A DNA stretch of 64,000 nt from Rutidosis leptorrhynchoides (GCF_046630445.1 NC_092342.1:84389001-84453000); one strand, 5' to 3'. Numbered from the stretch's first letter, positions 34,351 to 48,213 are shown. The notes: generated by a model not told the origin, from the sequence alone. Made by a program: numbers and translations.

Positions 34351-35521
34351 ATTAAGTTATTTTTCATATGCATCTTTAGAGAGAAGCTGTCTTGTATCCG
34401 AATTTCACATACAAAACCCTAATTTCATCATCCATTGGTGTTTAAGGGTGGATTCAAGGAGGCTAACTCTAGATTCATCATTGTTTAGCTCTAGATCTTC
34501 ATCTTCTACATTTTGGGTTGTAATTTCCACTTTTCTTTACATATTTTGAATCTATTTCTTGTAATAAATTGAAGATGATGATTGTTTACGTTTCTATGCT
34601 TATTACTAGTTTGATCTTAGCCATGATTGGCTAAATCTCTTGTGTTTGCTTATCTATGAATCTCTAATGCTAGTGTTTTCCCAAAATCAATTGAATAATA
34701 TTGTTTGAATGAATTACCTGATCATATGTTATTGAGTTAGCTAAAGATCCATTGCTATGAGTTTGTTTTAAGCTTGACTTTGATTACATATGTTGAGTAG
34801 CTCTCTTAATGATTTGAGAAATGAATCAATGTGTGCTTCAACACCTTAGGTGATCTAGACAACTAGTTTAAAAATTTCAAGTGATTGTGTTCTTGATCTA
34901 GGTTGGTTTTTCAATTGGACTTTAGTCAACATAGTAGTGTCGATTATCTTAAGTGATTTCGATAGTTGGGGGTTTTAAGTGATTTCAACCCAAGTATAAC
35001 CTTAATGACCAAATCATGCTTAACTTGATCTTAGAATACAATGCTTATGTGAATTCGCGGAGTGTTATTCGATTTAAGGTTTAGTAGTGATGCTAAACAT
35101 TTAATAGTTCAACAACTAGTGCGATAACAATTTGGGCAAAACGGGGCAAGCCAAGCATAGAGAGGATTAGATAAGTGAACACTTCTTAGTTAATTTGATT
35201 TAAGACTTAATACTTCATTACTCATTTCTTGCTTCTAGTTTACTTGTTAAGTTTAAGTTTGTTTAATTGTGCAAGTTTTAGTTGTTAGTTAATATCAATC
35301 AATACCCCCTAATCAAACAAACCCTAGGACAATTGATAGTTTCAAATATTCGACTTACACAGCTCTCTTGGGACGAACTTGATAAGAATACTTACATTGA
35401 AGTGCTATAATAACCGGGTTCTAAGTGCTCGTTAGTTGTGTGTGCTTATTTGTAATGTTTGAATCATATATAAATTTTGAGGGTAAAATATGTACGTTGC
35501 ACAAACACCATCACACTTTCT

Positions 35522-35539
35522 TGGCGCCGCTGCAGGGGA
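35522..35539 (+). promoter_or_regulatory. Primer-binding site, tRNA-Asp type
   Basis: TGGCGCCGCTGCAGGGGA closely matches the complement of the plant tRNA-Asp 3' end (TGGCGCCGTTGCCGGGGA in Athila-type elements), eight bases after the LTR. Confidence 0.8.
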
Positions 35540-35675
35540 GCGGTTAGCTTAGTTGGATATTTGGTTTAAACTTTTGATTGTTCGATCCTTTCGTAGGGGT
35601 TTACCCTTACGAAAGTTACTTTTCGTGTTTTATATATTATTTTTGTTTGGAAAACCGCTTGTGTTTGTGTTGTGA

Positions 35676-37302
35676 TTGAAGGATAGGTACCTTTCATGTA
35701 TGAAAACAAGGTCCCACAAGGATCAAGAGTTCACACATCCATTCTCCGATCTGGAAAAACACGTGCACGGGGTTTATAATCGTAGAGAAGAAAGGGTATT
35801 AAGGAAAATTTTTGAAGCTTTGCCATTTTGTTTAGAAGACATGGATCCTAACGGTCAACAGATTCTCAATGAAGAGGGTAATCCAATCAACCATGGTCCA
35901 CCGGTTAATCAAGAGTTATTGAATGATCTGAACGACATACCGATGTGGAACGCTAGATTAGTTGCACCAACGATGATAGCACCGGCGATTACAAAACCAC
36001 CAATTGAAGCGGAAAATTGGAAGATTGAGGGTAACTTTTTCACGTTGATCAAAGATATGTACTTTCATGGATTGATAGACGAGAATCCGTTCGAACACAT
36101 CCAACATTTTTATGATCTTTGTGATATCTCAAAAACAAGGATGTCACCGATGATGCTTTTAAGTTAAGTGCATTCCCCTTTACATTTCAAGGAGAAGCAA
36201 AAGTTTGGTTAAGGAGCTTACCATCCGATTCCATAAGAACTTTTCAAGATTTAACCAATGAGTTTATCAATCACTTCTTTCCACCATCAAAAGTAGAATG
36301 ACTTCGAATGGAGATTAATGGGTTCACCCAACAGGGTGATGAGTCTTTGTATGATGCGTGGCTATGATTCAAGAAAATGTTAAGAGCTTTCCCACTTCAC
36401 GGTTTGACAAAAAAGGAGTACATCAACACATTCTACAGGGGTACTAATGCTTTGACGAAGCAATATCTTGATTCTTCATCCGGTGGGGTATTTATGTATA
36501 AATCACCAAATGCGGCCGAAATCTTATTGGAAGACATCTCGGTTAACACATATGAATGGGCACCTTCACCACGAGATTTGACAAGGAAAAGTGTAGTTTG
36601 CAAGCTTGAACAATCAATTTCAAACGTATGGGAAAGAGTTGAAAAAGCTTCAACAAACGATAGTCGCGATGCAAGTAGGTTGTCAACGATGTGAGGGTCC
36701 ATATCTTACAAAGAATTGTCCTCAAATTACTCAATGCAATCATGTTGATCTAGATGACATTCCCATGAATTCAGATGCTCATGTGAACTACGTGAGTAAT
36801 CAAAACTATCAACGGAGAGGAACATCAAACCAATGCTACTACAATCCTAATCAAAAACAAGTGTCATTCAACAACCAAACCAATACACCACCCGAATTCA
36901 CAAACCAAAACCGAAACCAAGGTTACAACAACAACAATAACCAAAACCGAAACAACAACTTTCAATACCAAAACCAACAACCTTACAACAATCAACCTTA
37001 TAACAACCAAGCCAATTCGAATTATCAAAACAACCAAGGTTATAGTCAACCACAAAATAACTAAGGTTACAATCAACAACCTCAACAAAACATTCAACAA
37101 TCCCAATCTTCGAAGAGTTTAGAAGAAATCATGCAAAACTATATCAAGAAGGTAGAATCCACCAAAGCTTTCCTAACAAAAGAAAATGAACTTTTGAAGC
37201 AACAAATACGAAACCAACAAGCCTCATTTCAAAACCTTGAAAGCACCGTTGGGAGACTTTCAAATCAAGTTTCCGAAAGAGCACAAGGAACTTTACCTTA
37301 AA
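35676..37302 (+). pseudogene. Athila-type gag, broken
   Basis: The first frame (35676-36167) carries the N terminus and the start of the capsid-like region (WKIEGNFFTLIKDMYFHGL). A frameshift near 36140, stops at about 36300 and 36366, and a further shift near 36600 separate the rest (GEAKVWLRSLP, LDSSSGGVFMYKSP). Later frames hold a CX2C remnant (CQRCEGPYLTKNC), a long Asn/Gln-rich tract (36840-37080) and a coiled-coil-like segment. In an active element Gag would form particles; this copy cannot make it in full. Confidence 0.85.
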
Positions 37303-37397
37303 ACACTCAAGTAAACCCAATCAACAACTACATCAACAACAACAACCGACACAACCAACACCCCCAACACAACCAACAAAACCAAAACAACAATAAC

Positions 37398-38459
37398 ATG
37401 AGAGTTATTCCTATCGAGAGCAACACTACCAATCCAAACAACAATCAAGCGAGTTCATCAAATCACAACAATACTTATGCTCAAGTGAACTCGATAGATT
37501 CAACCGAAGAGGATCAACCCGAATATCCTCAAGTTTTCACGTTCGATGTTGAAGGGGACAAGTTTGATTTCGATGAAGCGTTGGAAATCGATACGATAGA
37601 TTATGGGGTATTCAAGTTTTCGGAGGATTCAGATGATGCAATGTTCATTCCTTATCAAGTTAAAAGTGTAATGTCCATGGAGGCTATCGAGTCGACATGC
37701 AAGGAACTAAATGGTGATTTTGAGCGAATTAAATTGGGAAGGGTTGAGAAAGAGGAAAAGTTCGAAACTTTATTGAATAAAAAGGAGCAAAAGAACGAGG
37801 TCGAGGTTCTTACTACATCAACCGAAGAGAAAAATGAGACACCGGTCTCACATCCTCAACCATTACCTCCTCCACATCCAAAGGATGTGGATTGTAAGTC
37901 AACTTTAACTGATAATGAAAACATTTATGTTAAACTCCCCTTGGAGGAGGTGCTTGAGAATATACCCAACTATGGAAAATTTTTGAAGACACTTATGGCC
38001 AAAAAGGGAGATGTTGAGCAAGCATCCACCGCTTTCTTTAAAAAGGAGTGTGATGGGATTTTAAAGAAATGTAACCTACCACCAAAAATAGGTGATCCCG
38101 GACCTTTCCTTATTCCATGTAATGTGAAAGGTTCGGAGATTCTTACATCTTTAGCCGATTCGGGGGCAAGTATCAACTTCATGCCCTACTCCGTTTACAA
38201 AAGATTAGGCTTAGGTGACCTTTCGTCCACTACAATGGGAGTAAAATTAATTGATCAATCAATTAGCTCTAGTATGGGGATTGCCGAAGACTTAATTGTG
38301 AAGGTGGGGGACATGGAATTTTTAATTGATTTTGTCATTGTCGATATAAAGGAAGATCTGATTGTACCCCTTATTTTGGGAAGGCCATTTTTGGCGACCG
38401 CGGATTCTTTCTTTGACTTTAGAACAGGGAAATTGACTCTTCGGGACAAGGGGAAATGA
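37398..38459 (+). CDS. Athila gag C-terminal region and aspartic protease (open segment)
   Basis: 353-codon open frame, probably downstream of the broken gag in the original polyprotein, so the first Met is not a true start. After an acidic stretch and a Pro-rich patch (HPQPLPPPHP), the protease has LADSGASINFMPYSVY (catalytic DSGA) at ~250-265 and ILGRPFLAT near residue 330. Polymerase motifs that should follow are absent. The TGA at 38457 ends the frame. Confidence 0.8.
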   Translation: MRVIPIESNTTNPNNNQASSSNHNNTYAQVNSIDSTEEDQPEYPQVFTFDVEGDKFDFDEALEIDTIDYGVFKFSEDSDDAMFIPYQVKSVMSMEAIESTCKELNGDFERIKLGRVEKEEKFETLLNKKEQKNEVEVLTTSTEEKNETPVSHPQPLPPPHPKDVDCKSTLTDNENIYVKLPLEEVLENIPNYGKFLKTLMAKKGDVEQASTAFFKKECDGILKKCNLPPKIGDPGPFLIPCNVKGSEILTSLADSGASINFMPYSVYKRLGLGDLSSTTMGVKLIDQSISSSMGIAEDLIVKVGDMEFLIDFVIVDIKEDLIVPLILGRPFLATADSFFDFRTGKLTLRDKGK

Positions 38460-39089
38460 ATGAGCATACGAACCAAACGTGTTAGAGCAACATCAATACC
38501 ATTGACCATACCACAAATTATTGCTAGTGTGCAATGTATCTTAAGCACAAAACAAGTTGGTTCACCAACTAAAGGTGGCGGGGGATTGACCAAGGGGACT
38601 CAAGGTAAACCCAAAGATCAAAATGACATTGTTGACAAGTCCATGAGAAAATTATTTGAGCGGGTGCATCGGGCTTCATCCAAAAGGGATGAACATTTGA
38701 GAAAACGCCTAGTTTTAAACTAAAACGTGAAAAAGTCAAACTTAAAGATTTAGTCAATGAAACCAAAGTAACGAATGATTGGTTAATGTCAATGATAAGT
38801 GGTGGCAGTAATGAAAATGTTTCCCTTAGCTCAAAGGGAGGGGAAGTTTACCACCCCGGTATTAGTTGAATTCTCAAGGGGATGGGAGTCGGGTGATAGA
38901 CTCGTTAAAACCTTTCCACAAGTGTGTACATAGTTTCTCGTAGTTGCATTTCGTTTAGGATTGTATGATATTCCTTTTCTTAGTTGCATTTTATATTTTT
39001 ACATTTCATGCATATGGGTAAAACTGGAAAACACCAAAACTAGTTTGTAAATGGGTCAAAATGGACTTTAAATTGGAAAAACTGCAATC
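38460..39089 (+). other. Residual sequence where pol would be expected
   Basis: A short frame (38460-38723) is Lys/Arg-rich and without known motifs. The rest has no ORF. In complete Athila elements about 3 kb of RT, RNase H and integrase would lie here; none is detectable, so it was deleted or replaced. Confidence 0.6.
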
Positions 39090-39345
39090 AGGTACAAAAG
39101 CGACGCTTTTGTCCTAGGAGCGGCGCTTTTCATCTTCAAGAGCGACGCTTCTGTTTCAAGAGCGACGCTTTAACCTGTGTTTTGGGACCAAAAATGGACC
39201 GTAGCCAAGAACGGCGCTTTTGTTTTCAAAAGCGACGCTTTTATTTCGCCTAGAGCGACGCTTTTTCTCAAAGGGTGATGCTTTCCTTTTACCAGGAGCG
39301 GCGCTCCTGGTCCAAAAGCGACGCTCCTGTACCTGGTTACTTAAG
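39090..39345 (+). repeat. Internal array of odd palindromes with GCGNCGC core
   Basis: Examples: AAAAGCGACGCTTTT and CCAGGAGCGGCGCTCCTGG, each perfect around one central base. About ten units occur, 20-30 bp apart, just upstream of the env-like start, in the same relation as the LTR array to its promoter. Confidence 0.8.
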
Positions 39346-40721
39346 AAATCTGCACGACCAAAACTTCACTTTTTTACACCCAACTTAATTTTTCTCTCTA
39401 AGTGCGGCGTTCTCTCAACCCTAATCAACCCAAAACTTCAAATTTCATCTAATTTCTTGCATACCTTCAACATTTAATATGGGAAAAGTAAGAATCCATC
39501 ATTTAAATTCATTCTTTAACATGATTCTTGTGATTTTTACTATTTTCTCTTTATGCTTAATTTCTAGATTGTGCTTGATTAATGATGTTAATGGTCAAAT
39601 TGTTGATGAATCTAGACTACATTGATGTTTATTAACATGATTTGCATGCTTAGTAACATCGATTTTGAATTTGAAATTCTAGGGTTCATCCAATTTGGAG
39701 GTTTTTGATTCTGAGCCAAATTTGAGTGTTAATTGATGTTGTTAATGCTTAATTGATAGGTTACCATGATTATCTTGCTTTAAATCTATTTTTCATGCTT
39801 GTATGATTTGAATTTGCAAATTAGGGTTCATAAGTTTGAGGTATGACTTGGTTTGACCAATCTGAGCATGTGATTAGTGATAATGTATTTGTTTGTAGCT
39901 TATTTATGATATAACATGAAGAATTGCTATAATTTGATGAATGCTCTTTGTCTTAGCCAAAATTTGAACGAATTAGACTATGGCTAGGGTTGACTTTTGG
40001 CAATTAGTTCATGTTGACTATGTTTGACCAAATGAGACCTAATGATTGATGATAATGCATATTTAGCTTGTGATACTACTTATGATTTGATATTTCATTG
40101 CATGAGCTAGATTTTGCAACTTTTTAATGAATCTGAGATTGTGCCATGAGGTTATCCTTATTTGATTTCATGCTTTACAATGATTAATTGCACTTGTTTT
40201 AGTCATGTATGCTAAATGTTGACATAAGTTGCAAGATAAAACTTGTTGTGAATTATTGGAATCAACTTGGTAATTGTCATACCCCGTCCAAAATCTTCCG
40301 AACGAATACAATAACATATGGTACCATCGCGATGAACGGACCTCTATATGCCTTGAACGACTCCATGTAATGTCTCTAAAATGAGTAAATGCACAGCGAA
40401 AGATTTCTTTCATACCTGAGAATAAACATGCTTTCAAGTGTCAACCAAAAGGTTGGTGAGTTCATAGGTTTATCTTAAAACAATATAATTCATCATTTTG
40501 ATAGACCACAAGATTTAAATGCTGCATGGTACAAATGGGCCCGAATCCTATACCCACCTGTAATGTACATGCGATATCTTTTAAATACAGTACACCTTTC
40601 TCGTGTACGAAATCATCTTTCATAAATCTTAGTAACCGTACACATATCTCATGCACAAAAATAACATACACATAACCTGTGTATAAAATCATTCTCTCGA
40701 TACATAACATTCATATCAATT

Positions 40722-40845
40722 GGTGGCAATTATCATGTCCACATAATTCAATGGTGGCAATTATCATGTCCACATAATTCAACGGTGGCAATTATCATGT
40801 CCACATAATTCAACGGTGGCAATTATCATGTCCACATAATTCAAT
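40722..40845. repeat. 31-bp minisatellite, four units (3' LTR)
   Basis: Unit GGTGGCAATTATCATGTCCA followed by CATAATTCAAC/T; nearly identical copies. Confidence 0.93.
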
Positions 40846-41321
40846 AATAATCCGCAGAACTTCTGTCTGCATAATAATTCATTCGAGGAATATTTTGCTT
40901 GTGTCTATCTCATCAAACATTTATAAAAGCATTTCATGTATTCGCAGTTCAAAATATATTTCAAAGGTATTTAATAAAGCAGTTGTAAAAACAGCGCATG
41001 TATTCTCAGTCCCAAAAATGTAAAGAGTAAAAGGGAGCAAATGAACTCACCATACTGTATTTCGTAGTAAAAATACATATAACATCATTGAACAAGTGAA
41101 AGGTTGGCCTCGGATTCACGAACCTATATCATTTATATATATATTAACACACATAATTAACATGTAATAATAATCAAACCCATTTGTATATGTTAATTAT
41201 ATATTTCTTATTTAAAATAGTAATGTAATATTTTTATAGTTATTATATATGTATTTGATATATTTTTGTATCAATAACTTATGGTTCGTTAAAATAATGA
41301 CTTTACTAATACTAAAATAGT

Positions 41322-41392
<71 letters not shown>

Positions 41393-41720
41393 GAGTTTCA
41401 TATATTTATATTTAATATTTTTAATGATCATGACCATAATCATAGTTATCCTAGTATATTAACAATATTATTAGATCGTCATTTTTATTATAATAGCTAT
41501 AGTCATATTATATTGTTCTAAATTTTATGTCCTTAATCCATTTTGTAATATACTTTTTATGTTATTGTATTAGTAAGCATATTAATCATAATTTTAATAC
41601 TTTGATAATATTTAATCATAATAATAATAGAAATTAATAATAATAATAATAATAATGATAATAATTATAGTAATATAAATAATACTACCTTTAAAGTAAT
41701 AATCTCCAAAAAGAATGTTG

Positions 41721-41780
41721 TTGCCCAAAGTCGAACCCGAGACCTCTCGCCTAACGCCAAACACCCTTAACCATCCACCC
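41721..41780 (-). other. tRNA-like module in the 3' LTR
   Basis: On the minus strand GGATGGTTAAGGG (A-box-like) lies about 30 nt before GGGTTCGACTT (B-box-like). ATT-rich repeats follow. It is the same arrangement as in solo LTRs A and B. Confidence 0.5.
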
Positions 41781-44314
41781 AATTCAATTTTTCTGATTAA
41801 ACTTACAGAATCATATTAATTAACCCGTCTCTATTTGTTTCACTACTTCTTTTCGGCCCAATCATCACTATCGGCCCAAATTTCTCCCGAGCCCAACAGC
41901 AAATAAATAAATCTCGGCCCACTTGTAGTACGTTGCAAAAATAAAAAAAAAATTGGGAAGTTTGTATCCGGTAACCTGCGACAGGAGTACAAGGAAAGAA
42001 AAATAAAAATTACGCTGTCATCACAGCCTCTATAACCCTCGTTTCATAATCCTCTTCGTAACATCATCATCATCATCAATTCAACATCATCATCTCATTA
42101 TACGCCATCATAATACATCATCATCACCTCACGGTTATCATCATCATCGAGTCATCATGTTTTCTCGTTGTATCATCTTCATTACTTCTTGTCATCACCA
42201 TCATCACCGTATAACATAATCATCATCTTCTTCGCTGTAACTTCTTGCTCGAACAAAAACAGAAAACAGGAATGGCATAAGATTTGATGATGGTACTCGA
42301 TGAGGATATGTAGAAGACGATGAATAGTGGGTTTCTTCCAACAAGCAATCAGGTTCATGTTTAATGGTGAAAGTAGCGGAGATAGGTGGTTTATGGGGTG
42401 TCCATGGTGGTTTGTGACGGTTTACAATAACAATAGAATATATGCAGCAACAGTGCATTTATAACTAAGGTAATCCTCAAAAGCAGAAAAGTGAAATGGG
42501 TTTGGTGGTTTAAGTGTTAGCCGAAGGTGGTGTAGGGGTTGTAAGGTTGCGAGTAGGGTGGTGATGATTGTCGGTTGTAGTGTGCTATCTCGGACAACAA
42601 TAAAGGAAGTGGTATGGTGATTGGTGGTTGATTCACGTTGTATAGAGTGAGAGAAATATAGGGCGAGGGTGGTGGTGGTTTATTGATGGACATGAAACAG
42701 AAAAAAAACATACATATTAATCGTAACAGTAGTCGTTTTTCGTGCAGGTGGCTTCATGGTGGTGTTTGAAATAGTATACAGGAAACCAAAACGTACTTCC
42801 CCGATTTTGGTTTCGGTGTTGGGCAGAACGGGCCAAAACCTCAAGGGATTTCAGTAGTAACGCAGAAGAATGATGGTGGTTATGTAAACAAAATAGAAAA
42901 TTTAAAATGGTTCGATGGGATGTGGTCCGTAGGTGGCTTTGGGGTTCGGTTGTTTGCAGCAATTCGTAAACAGAAACAGGAAGTACCCAGCATCATGTGA
43001 AGTGGTTTAGATGTTGAAGGTGGTGGCAACGAGGGTGGTTGTTTGTCGATCATCGATAATGCATTTTGTTTCATTTATATAGTACATTTCCCTTTCAACA
43101 TCGAACACCCAACGACCCTGAAACAAGTTACACTTGTTATGTAACTGGATTAACTAACCAGAGATCGAAAAACTTTACCATATTAAGATGAGTTGTGATT
43201 AGAAGGGCTTAAGTTATAGATGAAAAGATGAATTGTTTTGAGTTGATGAGGATATAGGGTGACGGTTCTTGGAACTTAAACTAGCAAATAGTTTTATTTA
43301 ATTCTATATCCTCTAATTTAAGATGTCTATATGTATGCACAAATAAAGTAGCACAGTATCTACTAATAATTAAGTATACACATGCTTTCACACAGAATAG
43401 ATAGTAATTAATTAGAGATTGTAATCAATCATAAACATTGTTTAAATAGTAATATTAATATAATATAACTTTCACATGAATTACAATGTGCGCATTCAAT
43501 AACAGTGTATAATATATTATATTATATATTTAGATAACAAGTCATGAATTGAAATAGAAAAACAGTAAACGAATAGTAATCAATCAAGTTGTCGTGAAAT
43601 ATAATTGTATGCATTCTACCGACAGTTTTCACGGACTGTGTTATATCGTGACCATTGCTAAACGGTTAGAATATAAAAGTGTTCCTAAAAATCCCAAATT
43701 TTTAGATTAGATATATTTAATTATTTCACTCATTAACTGTTTGAAACCTGATCAAAAAGGTTCGATAATTATTTATTTTCTGTTCCAATTTATATGTACG
43801 GAGTGCTAATATTCAAACTTAAAATTGTAAAAATATTTGTAACAAATCTAAAATCTTCGTAATCAATTTACAGTCCATCTTTTATTTCAATCCTTCATGA
43901 ACATGTACAACATCTATATTAAAACTAACAAAACATCAACCGAGTGTTACTGACGTTTACTAATTAAGCTCTAAATCATTCCTTTTCCAATTACTCTCTC
44001 TCTAAATATAATCATTTTTAAATAACAAGTTTTATCACATAAATATATATTATATATTTTTAAACAAATAGATTTAATATTATTTTATATATTTACAAGT
44101 AGTATTTATATACATATTTATATATACATATATATATCTAATTACATTTAGTTGTTCGTGAATCGTCGAGAACAGTCGAAGGGTAATTGCATTCATAAAA
44201 GATAGTTCAAAATCTTTGAAACTCAACCTAACAGACTTTGCTCATCGTGTCAAAGATATTAAATCGTGTCGAGAGTTTGATTTAAAATTAGTTGAAATTT
44301 TCCGGGTCACTACA

Positions 44315-47300
44315 GTACCTACCCGTTAAAGAAATTTCGTCCCGAAATTTGAGTGAGGTGGTCATGGCTTACAATAAAAATATTTTCATGACCAATATGA
44401 GTTGATAATTAGAGGTTTATCATCATTGAATAATAATGATAAAATAAATTGATTATTCTAAGAATACAAATGAAGCTATCGTAAAAGAGTGAATTGAAGA
44501 AAATAAGGTTTTTCCTTAGCTTTTGACGTAAACAGGGATGAATTCCGGAATTCATGGGATTTATAGGAAATCTTCGAAATCAAAAAGATTTGATTCTTCG
44601 GTGAGTAAGGAAATTAAGATCTCTATAATTAAATACGGTGATCTGCCTCGATTACTCTGTCTGATATTTCCATTATAAATTAAGCTCTTCTGTTCCATGA
44701 TTCTCACCATTTCTATACTTTCTTTCTTAGTTCGTACATCCAAAAGATTGTGAAAATGCTTAATCCACTTCTAATCTTTGATATTTTCCTAATTATCATT
44801 TCTGTCATCCTTCTTTTCAATCTTCAATCAGAAGAATCTGTTTACTTCTACTATTACCTTGGGGTGATACTATTCTTAATTATACCGTGTCTTTATATTG
44901 TTATTCGTATTAATATCCATGGTTTTTAACCTCCGTGTTGTTATTGGGCTTTATATTTTCTCTTATATTTTGGGACTCTTTGCCTTTTTATTATCCTCCC
45001 GACCTCTAGTAAAGCGAGTAATGATCCAGAATTCGTAAGTATGGAGTTTCGTATGAACTTAATGTTCTAATCGAGAAAGAACGTAATAACACAATTTGAT
45101 TTGTCAATTTACCAGATTCACTGAGAATAGAACTATCAAGAATATACTTTCTTGATATGTTCAGAAGTTAAGCAGAATGACAGAGTTATGTAACATGGCA
45201 CATGATGACGTTATGATCTGTGAATCATCACGTCCCATTAGAAACTCAGCATGACTTACTGTAATATAATCACGTTGATCAAGTGTCATTATATTATACT
45301 AACTCGTGCATCAATTCCCAACATTACTTCAATAACATTCATATTTTAAGCTCGAAAGTTTACATAATATAGAAACTAACAGTTTCTATATGATGTAATA
45401 CTGATAGCACAAAGAGATTAATGATTTCAGATAAGAATAGTTATAAAAATATCTCCAGAAATATGGAGGATATTTATAATGAAAGATACGATAATATCTC
45501 GGAATATCTAAGATCAGAGGATGATAGAAACTATTGTCTGCAAGGGTTTAGAGTAAGGAGCAAGATATTCACTAAAGACTTTAGCAGACATTGAATCATT
45601 TGGATTCTTTGAAGTCAAACTTATTCTTTGTGATTTGTCCACGACTTTCTTCACAGTTTCGCATAATCTGCTTTTCGGTACTAAATTTTCTATTGAATGT
45701 TTCCAATATAATGATACACAGGAAGCACGAAGAGGTATATAATTTCGGACGAGAATATTTATGAAAATATCCTCAGAAATATCGAAGATATTGATGATGA
45801 TATTTTGGAATTTCTAAGTTCGATGGTTGATGGAGAAAGATTTTTCGCAAGATTTTAACATGACTTCGGAGCAAGATATTCTCTAAAGATTTCAACGGAT
45901 CCAGAATTATCTGGATTCTTTGAATATAGGGTATGGTCCTTGTATTTGTCCTTGGTCTCCTTCATGGTTAACTTTATCCGTTTTCCAGTTCCAACTTTTC
46001 TGAGCTTTTCCAACATTCAGAGTATCGATTCGTAAACTGGGTGCCTTTTCAAAATTTCAGAATTGAAGATCGTAATCCTAGGAAATAATTGTTATATGTA
46101 TACATATAACTATTGAGTAGAAATGCTACGAGATTCGAAATACTGATTGCTGATTCCCGGTAATTGGTATGGAAATTTTTGTTACAAGATGCGGATGAGT
46201 ACATGATGGGACTTCAATAGATAAATATAGTGATTTGTCGGAGGGATTTAAACCAAGGAGCGACGAGGTTGCTGGTACATCTGCTGGTAATATGGTGGAA
46301 TTTAATAAAAAGTTCCCCGGTAACAATAAAAGAGCACACATATAAATCAAGGTTATAATAAGGTTGTTCCGTACGAAAAGTCAAAGTTGACTTGCTGAAG
46401 CTGTGACAAAATTGGCTACTTTGAAAAGGGATCGCAAAGTTATTTTTTGCTAATAAATGCCAAAGGATCTGACGCGACTACGTGTTAAACTTTTACTCAG
46501 TTGCCGAGAGTTTCTCAGGTGCAATACTATATACATAAATCTTTCCTTCCGTAGATGAAGTGCGGTTGGTTCATCCTCTCGATTGAGGCGTTTTCAAGAA
46601 TCATGAAAGGTTTGAATGCATATAATAATCGTCAAGATACAATGAGGTTTAAGATGAGATCAAGTGGCAAACTTGAAGAATTTTTTAGTTTCATATGTTA
46701 TAATCAATATTTTAATTCATTTTTATTTGTCCAATGTGATTAGTCCACAGTCGATAGTCCACAGTTAACAATTCAATAATTCATATATAGTTTAATATAT
46801 AATACTCGAATTAATTAATACGTATCGTGACCCATGTACATGTCTCAGACTCGATCACAACTCAAATTATATATATTATTGTAGAATCAACCTCAACCCT
46901 GTATAGAGAACTCGTTCATTACTGCATATAGAGTGTCTATGGTTATTCTAAATAATATATATAAATGCGTCGATATGATATGTCAAAACCTTGTATACGT
47001 GTCCCGATATTTATAGTGCGTAAGAATAAATAACAAAAATTAAATGATGATAAATAAAGTGCGTAAAGTAAATAACAGAATTTAAATGACGATAAATAAA
47101 ATTACGAGAATTAAAATTGCGATAAAATAAATTGCGATAATTAAATTACGATAAATAAAATGTAAGCAGTTAGCTAGGAACAGTTAGCTAGGAACAATTA
47201 GCGTGTATTCTTAACAAAATTTCTCATAGTTAATTTGTTTGTTTCTAACAAATTTTATTTTGTCAAATGTTTTCTTCATTATGCCACTTGTTGGATTCTG

Positions 47301-47713
47301 ATAGGTCAAAATCCAAATATGAAATTGAATGAATATGGTTATTCTGTGGTGAACGGATTCGTATATCTGTGGATGTAAGTAGGATAGTAAACGACTGTTG
47401 AATCAGCTTCGAAGAATGTACAGTGTAACTTATTAATGTGAAATATGAATATTCCTCAGGTATTACCTACCCGTTAAAATATTTTCACAATTAACACTTT
47501 TTACGAAAGAATTTTTAATTACAATCTTTATGAAAACATATATACATATATATTTTCTTCAGATGTAATCACGGATTCATTGAGTTAATATGATATTAAA
47601 CTCATTTGATTTACCGTTTGAACTATAATACATAATCTCTAAAACATTTAGAGATTACTTAATAACCATGAAGAACGAAGATAATTGATGTAGAACGATA
47701 CGTAGAACGAAGA
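44315..47713 (-). other. Non-coding interior of the LARD-like element, with polypurine tract end
   Basis: The LTR-adjacent end has the ACGAAATTTCTTTAACGGGT pattern on the minus strand. The remaining ~3.4 kb has only short frames with no recognisable polymerase, protease or integrase motif. Confidence 0.7.
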
Positions 47714-48213
47714 TCATACTCGAAGTACAGATGGTGATATTGAGGCATGGATTGTTGATGGTACTGATGCTGTTATTGATGGTACTACTGGTGCGGGTGA
47801 TGTTGCTGAAGCTGGTACGTTTTGCACCATATTTTCCAAGGCTACAACTCGGGTGCGAAGCTCGTTGACTTCTTCTATTACACCGGGATGATTGTCAATT
47901 GGAACAAACGGATGAATAAGGTTTAGAATTTTAGATAGAATATAATCATGGCGAGATATTCGGGAAATAAGGGTGAAAATGGTGTTTCGGATTGGTTCGC
48001 CGATAAGTGCTTCAGATTCTTCACCAAGAGGTGAAGTTGGTTGGTGGAAAGGATCGCCTTCTTCGCGTCTCCATTGATTAAGTCGACTAATAACACATCA
48101 GATGAATTGGAGATGACTGATTGGTTGATTCATTCTGGTGACGCTGATAGGTGAAACTCCATATCGGAATAGCTGTCGGAATCCGAGGAATTCGAACTGG
48201 TTGAGGGATTCAT
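47714..48213 (-). pseudogene. Relic of a gag-like leader ORF
   Basis: The ATG at 48213 starts a Ser/Asp-rich peptide that stops at 48130. A shifted frame (48085-47714) stays open for about 123 codons with RREEGDPFHQPTSP, NTIFTLISRISRHDYI and a leucine-heptad-like VNELRTRVVALENMV coiled coil, then an A/P/S-rich tail. Position just after the PBS suggests a gag N terminus. The two frames are separated by a frameshift and stops. Confidence 0.5.

Larger units (their letters stand above)
33832..35513 (+). repeat. Athila-like 5' LTR
   Basis: Begins TGATATTGCTCC and ends CACCATCA. 34030-34320 holds about a dozen degenerate AAAGCGCCGCTCCTG-like units. ACTATAAAAGGAACGAG at about 34334-34350 contains a good TATA box, so transcription likely starts just downstream. 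Confidence 0.92.
40275..44314 (-). repeat. 3' LTR (4040 bp) of the LARD-like element
   Basis: On the minus strand it runs from TGTAGTGACCCGG (at 44314) to GGACGGGGTATGACA (at 40275). It contains a 31-bp minisatellite, a (TAA)n tract at about 41321-41391 and a tRNA-like module. Open frames within it are non-conserved or proline-rich shadows. Confidence 0.93.

Noticed and set aside
40462-40710. Small proteins present identically in both 4 kb LTRs (also 42204-43074 and 50574-51518)
   Set aside because: They repeat only because LTRs repeat; no initiation context, no domain, and indels between LTRs break or lengthen some frames.
40722-40845. CRISPR-like array (regular 31-bp repeats)
   Set aside because: Units are contiguous without unique spacers, inside an LTR of a plant retrotransposon. 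It is a minisatellite.
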